Positions 58,589 through 62,022 of a stretch of 62,022 bases of DNA are shown one piece after another. This DNA is from Phaeoceros laevis (Eukaryota > Anthocerotophyta > Anthocerotopsida > Notothyladales). A program made the translations under genes and the position numbers. Every line of letters begins with the position of its first letter. Positions within the stretch are counted from its first letter, which is position 1. The stretch covers positions 1-62,022 of the forward strand of contig JBNGIQ010002585.1 of the NCBI GenBank assembly GCA_049999765.1, written 5' to 3'. Under the pieces are notes generated by a model. It ran no database searches and was not told the origin of the DNA. It saw only the letters and a program-made list of their open reading frames with translations.

Positions 58589-59113
58589 TGTAGGTGCAGC
58601 AAAAACCCTGAGGAAATGTGGAACTCCTCAAGGGTTGAGCGGATAGGAGGTTTTGAGGAGAACTCGAGGTTTCTGTTGTCACAGCCCGCCATCACACTGT
58701 CCAGCAAATAGAGAGGTGTGCCTTCTAGGAGGATGATTTGCGGAGCGAGTGGATCACAGTTTCGGATCACAGTTTCTGTGTCTTTTGAGGGAGCTATTTG
58801 GCAGCGGCGTGGTGTGACAGCCACTACAAACAGGTGCTTCTTTGCAGAGCAGTCAAGCATGCAAGACGAAGACCTACAAAAGGCGAGGTCATTCTTCCAT
58901 TACAGGAATGTGAACGCATTGCACACTGGCCGTGTCATAGCCTAGTCTACATGAGGAAAGGTCCGCTGGATTTGGCATCGCAATCGGGGCCCTCAAAGAG
59001 GGCAGAGTGGCAGTCAAGCATGCAAGAGGAAGACCTACACAAGGTGTGGTCATTTTTCCGTTAAAGGAATGTGAACACATTGCACACAGTGACTGGCCAT
59101 GCCAAAGCCTAGT
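58589..59113. other. Spacer with a duplicated gene end
   Basis: This lies upstream of the NifU-like gene and downstream of the DUF538 gene, both minus. Most of it is the extra copy of the DUF538 gene end at 58850-58995. No further gene. Confidence 0.5.
58850..58995. repeat. Direct repeat, copy 1 (DUF538 gene 3' end)
   Basis: This 146-base segment is highly similar to 59011-59163. Both begin CAGTCAAGCATGCAAGA and end TCGGGGCCCTCA. The second copy includes the last coding bases of the DUF538 gene; this one is the detached copy. Confidence 0.85.
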
Positions 59114-59163
59114 CTACAGGAGGAAAGGTCCGCTGGATTTGGCATCGCAGTCGGGGCCCTCAT
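59011..59163. repeat. Direct repeat, copy 2 (DUF538 gene 3' end)
   Basis: This 153-base segment covers the stop codon and about the last 16 codons of the DUF538 gene and its proximal 3' UTR. Its partner lies 15 bases away at 58850-58995. The differences include a 5-8 base insertion (CAGTGA) and a few substitutions. Confidence 0.85.
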
Positions 59164-59575
59164 AGAAGTTGGAGATGGGGTACTCGGCCGACACGAAGCC
59201 CACTTCGAACACTAGAGCGTCGTTCCTAACCTCGATCCCGGTGATGGACCACCAGATGAAGAGCACTTTCACCTGGATACCGGTAAGCTCAGACAGCTTC
59301 CCCGGTTTCAAAACTCCGGTGATGGTGGTGGAGTAGCTCACGGGAAGCTTCTCCCCAGGAATGGTGAAGCTACACTTGCTCGCCAGGTAGACGGCGAACC
59401 TGCCATCATTCTGCAGAGTGTAGCTCACCACAGTGCGGGGAAGGAGTCCTGCAGGAAAGCCGTTCCGCTCCAGCTGCTCGTAGGCACTGATCTCCCTCAG
59501 CTGCGCGCAAGACAGTCGAACCTGCAAGGCCACCAGGGCCAGGAACACAGCCGCAAGGCTCCCCAACTGCCGCAT
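59114..59575 (-). CDS. Secreted DUF538 protein
   Basis: This intronless gene encodes 153 residues. A signal peptide (MRQLGSLAAVFLALVALQVRLSCAQ) precedes a full DUF538 domain: SAYEQLERNGFPAGLLPRTV, FAVYLASKCSFTIPG, TTITGVLKPGKLSELTGIQV, KVLFIWWSITGIEV and FEVGFVSAEYPISNFYEGPDC. DUF538 proteins are plant-specific, related to bactericidal permeability-increasing-type folds, and have been reported in stress and cell-wall contexts. No activity is established. The final Cys and SSGPFLL tail lie in the duplicated segment, so the gene end may have been altered or copied recently. Confidence 0.93.
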   Translation of the reverse strand: MRQLGSLAAVFLALVALQVRLSCAQLREISAYEQLERNGFPAGLLPRTVVSYTLQNDGRFAVYLASKCSFTIPGEKLPVSYSTTITGVLKPGKLSELTGIQVKVLFIWWSITGIEVRNDALVFEVGFVSAEYPISNFYEGPDCDAKSSGPFLL

Positions 59576-62022
59576 ATCGTCGCCGGCTTAATCTTCAGTG
59601 TGGATACCAGCTCTGGACAACAGCCGGCAGCTCTTTCGAATGCCTGTGGTTGCCTACAGGTGCACGCCCTGAATTATTGGCACTGGAAGCCGAGAAGTCC
59701 AGACAAGGTGTCCATTTTTCACAAACGGACACGTGGTGCTTAACCGTTGGGCACTGTTCAAGAAAGCCCCGGCCTATGAGAGGACGATGGGAGTAGAAGA
59801 GCGCAAATGCCTCAGGGTTTGTGGCTGTCGGAAGCAACGCCTTGCCCACTTCTTTAAGGCGCTTCTCGTTTTTGCTCTGGACTGTCCAGCTCAGGATTGA
59901 ACTGAACCTGCCTCTCGCAGTGCGGTGCCAGCTCCTGCACTGCAATACTACCAAGAGAAACAGGTTGGATGTCTCCTGCAGGGTGTAACAGCAGCCGGAG
60001 AGGGGAGTACACTTGATTGGCAGCTGGTAGAGACTGAGTTCGCGTCCGATCTCAAGCTGTGGCAGACAAGCAACCAGACTGGTGAGCTATCGAGCCATTT
60101 GTGCTTGTTGTGATGACGTCGTGGCTTTTTTGGGATCACATTCCTCCATCTGAGCCGGATAGCGTAGGGCCTCCCTGATGTCATGATACCGTGACCGGGT
60201 TGGTGACATGTAACAATATGACATTATGGCTGTCAATGAAATACGATCAGGGTGAGAATGTGGCTGCATCAACACAGTGCACTGGTTTCTGTCGTACTTT
60301 TAGCTGCTGATGTTGCTGTATTGATGGAAAGAAGTTCAAATTTTGCTCCTGGCCGGCCAAAAACAATGGGCTGGTATCTGAAAGTGGCCTGCATGTAGCG
60401 AGTTACAGGTAATCCTCGAGACCATGCACTCAGTCCCCAGAGTAAGTTGTACCATCCCCGCTGCTGTGATGCTTTCGCCCTCGTTAACCTCATCCAGTTG
60501 TTTCAAGAGACTGGCATCACCATGCAGGGTGCTCAGCTCACCATGCAGGGTGGTGAGCTCAATTCAGGCACGAGTATTTCCTGCTCCACTTCCAAAAGAG
60601 AAAGCAACGTCACCAAGCAATTTTCATGGCACAGCAGCCTGAGGTGCACTTTCTTGGGAGCACTTTTTGACCAGCCATGCCCCAAACCTTCAATTCCTAA
60701 CCCATGATACGAATCTAGTCGTAAGGGAAAACCGGGAACTTTACTCAGGCCCCACAAGTTCTCCAGCTTACAGGTGGGTGTGCTCGGTCACAGCACTAGA
60801 CGTGCCTCAATTCTCAGACAAGCATCCGAGCATAACTTGAGTGGAAGGTAAATAAGGACGTCGCTGTGCCTTGACAACAGTGTGCACGTCTGAGAATTCA
60901 GGCACCATCAGGAGGAAGGGACAGCAACGAAGTGGGGAATGGGGTTTACTCTCGCCGTACACCTTCCCTGAATGACTTCCGAGAGACTGACTTTTGAGGA
61001 TCAGAGAAGAAGAAGAGGAAGAGTGTCTCTTGCGTGCTTACCCCCAGCGTGTAGCACGGTGTATTCTACTGTCCACAATGAGGGCATTGCACGGTAGTTC
61101 GTGAATCCTTGCTGGAAGTTACACCTGAGTACGCCCAGAAGTAGGACGGAAGGAGAGAGAGCCCACCTATCGTGCCTGCCTTATTTAGACTACCACTCCC
61201 CACTTCACATTCGGTGCGGAGTGCAGCCAGGGCTGGGCTGGGGCCAAGCCCTGGATGCCATGGCTGAAGACAACTGCGCTTGACGACCCGGCAATGCAAG
61301 CACACTAGAGGAGATAGGAAAATGGACAGCGCGTGGTACCCGTATCCATATTCCCAAATTGCGAATGCTTCCAGAATCTTGTTGGCTTGGCGCACATGTG
61401 GTCATGTTATGAACAGTTTTTTACTTCCCTGGCGAAGTGTCCCCTGTTTCGTCCTTTTGGATCATCCTGTTTGCAGCTGCCTGGGAAGCAGCCACCTCGC
61501 CTCGGATGAATGGACCAGCCAGTCCACACTATGTCCAGTTGTGATTGACGATGAAGTGAAGCACTTACGGGTCCTCTTGTCTTCAGCCTGGTCAGGTCAG
61601 CCATTTATGGCTGTAACTCAAGGTTGAGCAAAGCGGCAACCCACATTTTTCAGCTCTGACGTCTGAAATACGATGAGGGCTACTGGTGGTTGAAGTTCTT
61701 GCCAATGTGATAATTGAGTGGCCGTGTTGCAGGTGTTCCTTAGTCTAATCTAAGAGAGCCCATACAAACTTTTCTGATGTTGTCGTCATCGTCAATCTTG
61801 GACTCCATTGCAAGGACCATCGACAGGTTAGGTAGTTGGTTAGTCTACCCTGTAAGAAAATAATTTCAGATGATGTAGACTAGACTGGTCTCGTCTTGCT
61901 GAGAGGGCTTCCTCAATTTTCACCAGGAAGACGACCATCTCATATCATCTCATTCATCACACCCACTGCTCACTTGATGAGGAGGGGCTCCACAGGCGTG
62001 GGAAGAGGGATCTGCATGGGTG
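59576..62022. other. Right flank without recognised genes
   Basis: About 2.4 kb contains the DUF538 promoter and unassigned DNA. A minus frame at 59595-59954 (119 codons, TTG-initiated) is unrecognised. Near 60520-60555 an 18-base unit with ACCATGCAGGGTG is repeated; on the minus strand it reads in frame as TLHGEL. That frame runs on through LLKQLDEVNEGESITAAG with a protein-like composition, but has a stop upstream and no ATG, so it could be an isolated exon. A minus frame at 61066-61395 is also unassigned. The window ends without a gene boundary. Confidence 0.4.

Overview
This looks like nuclear DNA from a compact land-plant genome, most likely a hornwort. The genes are plant genes: the photosystem I subunit PsaL with a plastid leader, a light-harvesting-like protein, an SYP1-type syntaxin, a DUF538 protein, long-chain prenyl (solanesyl) diphosphate synthase and IREG-type ferroportins. 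Introns are short (about 80-200 bases, GT-AG) and there are about 24 protein genes in 62 kb. Two genes narrow the lineage. One is a motile-cilium protein (CFAP184/CCDC96-like), expected only in plants with swimming sperm. The other is a PPR protein whose deaminase domain carries the KPAxA motif and a terminal DRH tripeptide; that DYW variant is associated with lineages doing U-to-C organelle editing (hornworts, ferns, some lycophytes). Together with the density and short introns this points to a hornwort. This is inference; no search was run.

Layout. 1-2.2 kb: no recognised gene. 2.2-5.2 kb: organellar peptidyl-tRNA hydrolase and the ubiquinone factor COQ4 (both minus). 6.3-9.0 kb: HRD1 ERAD ubiquitin ligase (plus). 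9.7-17.9 kb: three intronless F-box genes on the plus strand, with the GPI-anchor remodelling gene PGAP3/PER1 between the second and third. 18.1-21.3 kb: CFAP184-like coiled-coil gene. 21.5-30.2 kb: two minus-strand paralogues of an NHL-repeat membrane protein, separated by about 5.3 kb of repeat-bearing DNA without a convincing gene. 30.6 kb: initiator tRNA-Met. 31.1-40.0 kb: PsaL, RuvB-like 2, a Qa-SNARE, a one-helix light-harvesting-like protein and a sucrase/ferredoxin-like protein. 40.9-43.2 kb: the DYW:KP PPR protein. 44.2-47.0 kb: a decayed pectin methylesterase relic overlapping the first exon of solanesyl diphosphate synthase. 48.1-53.2 kb: two ferroportins facing each other tail to tail. 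53.9-59.6 kb: NOP56, an elongin-B-like ubiquitin fold protein, a NifU-like-domain protein without the Fe-S cysteines, and a secreted DUF538 protein. 59.6-62.0 kb: no recognised gene.

The genes are not an operon or evident pathway cluster. Local relationships are tandem duplication (F-box, NHL), inverted duplication (ferroportin) and divergent pairs that may share promoters (COQ4/HRD1, RUVBL2/SYP, sucrase-ferredoxin/PPR, NOP56/elongin-B). RUVBL2 and NOP56, which both serve box C/D snoRNP biogenesis, each have telo-box-like sequence upstream. The most notable gene is the DYW:KP PPR protein, a candidate U-to-C editing factor whose target can be predicted from its repeats.

Exon boundaries were read by eye from splice consensus, reading-frame continuity and remembered family sequence; transcript evidence would settle the weaker ones.
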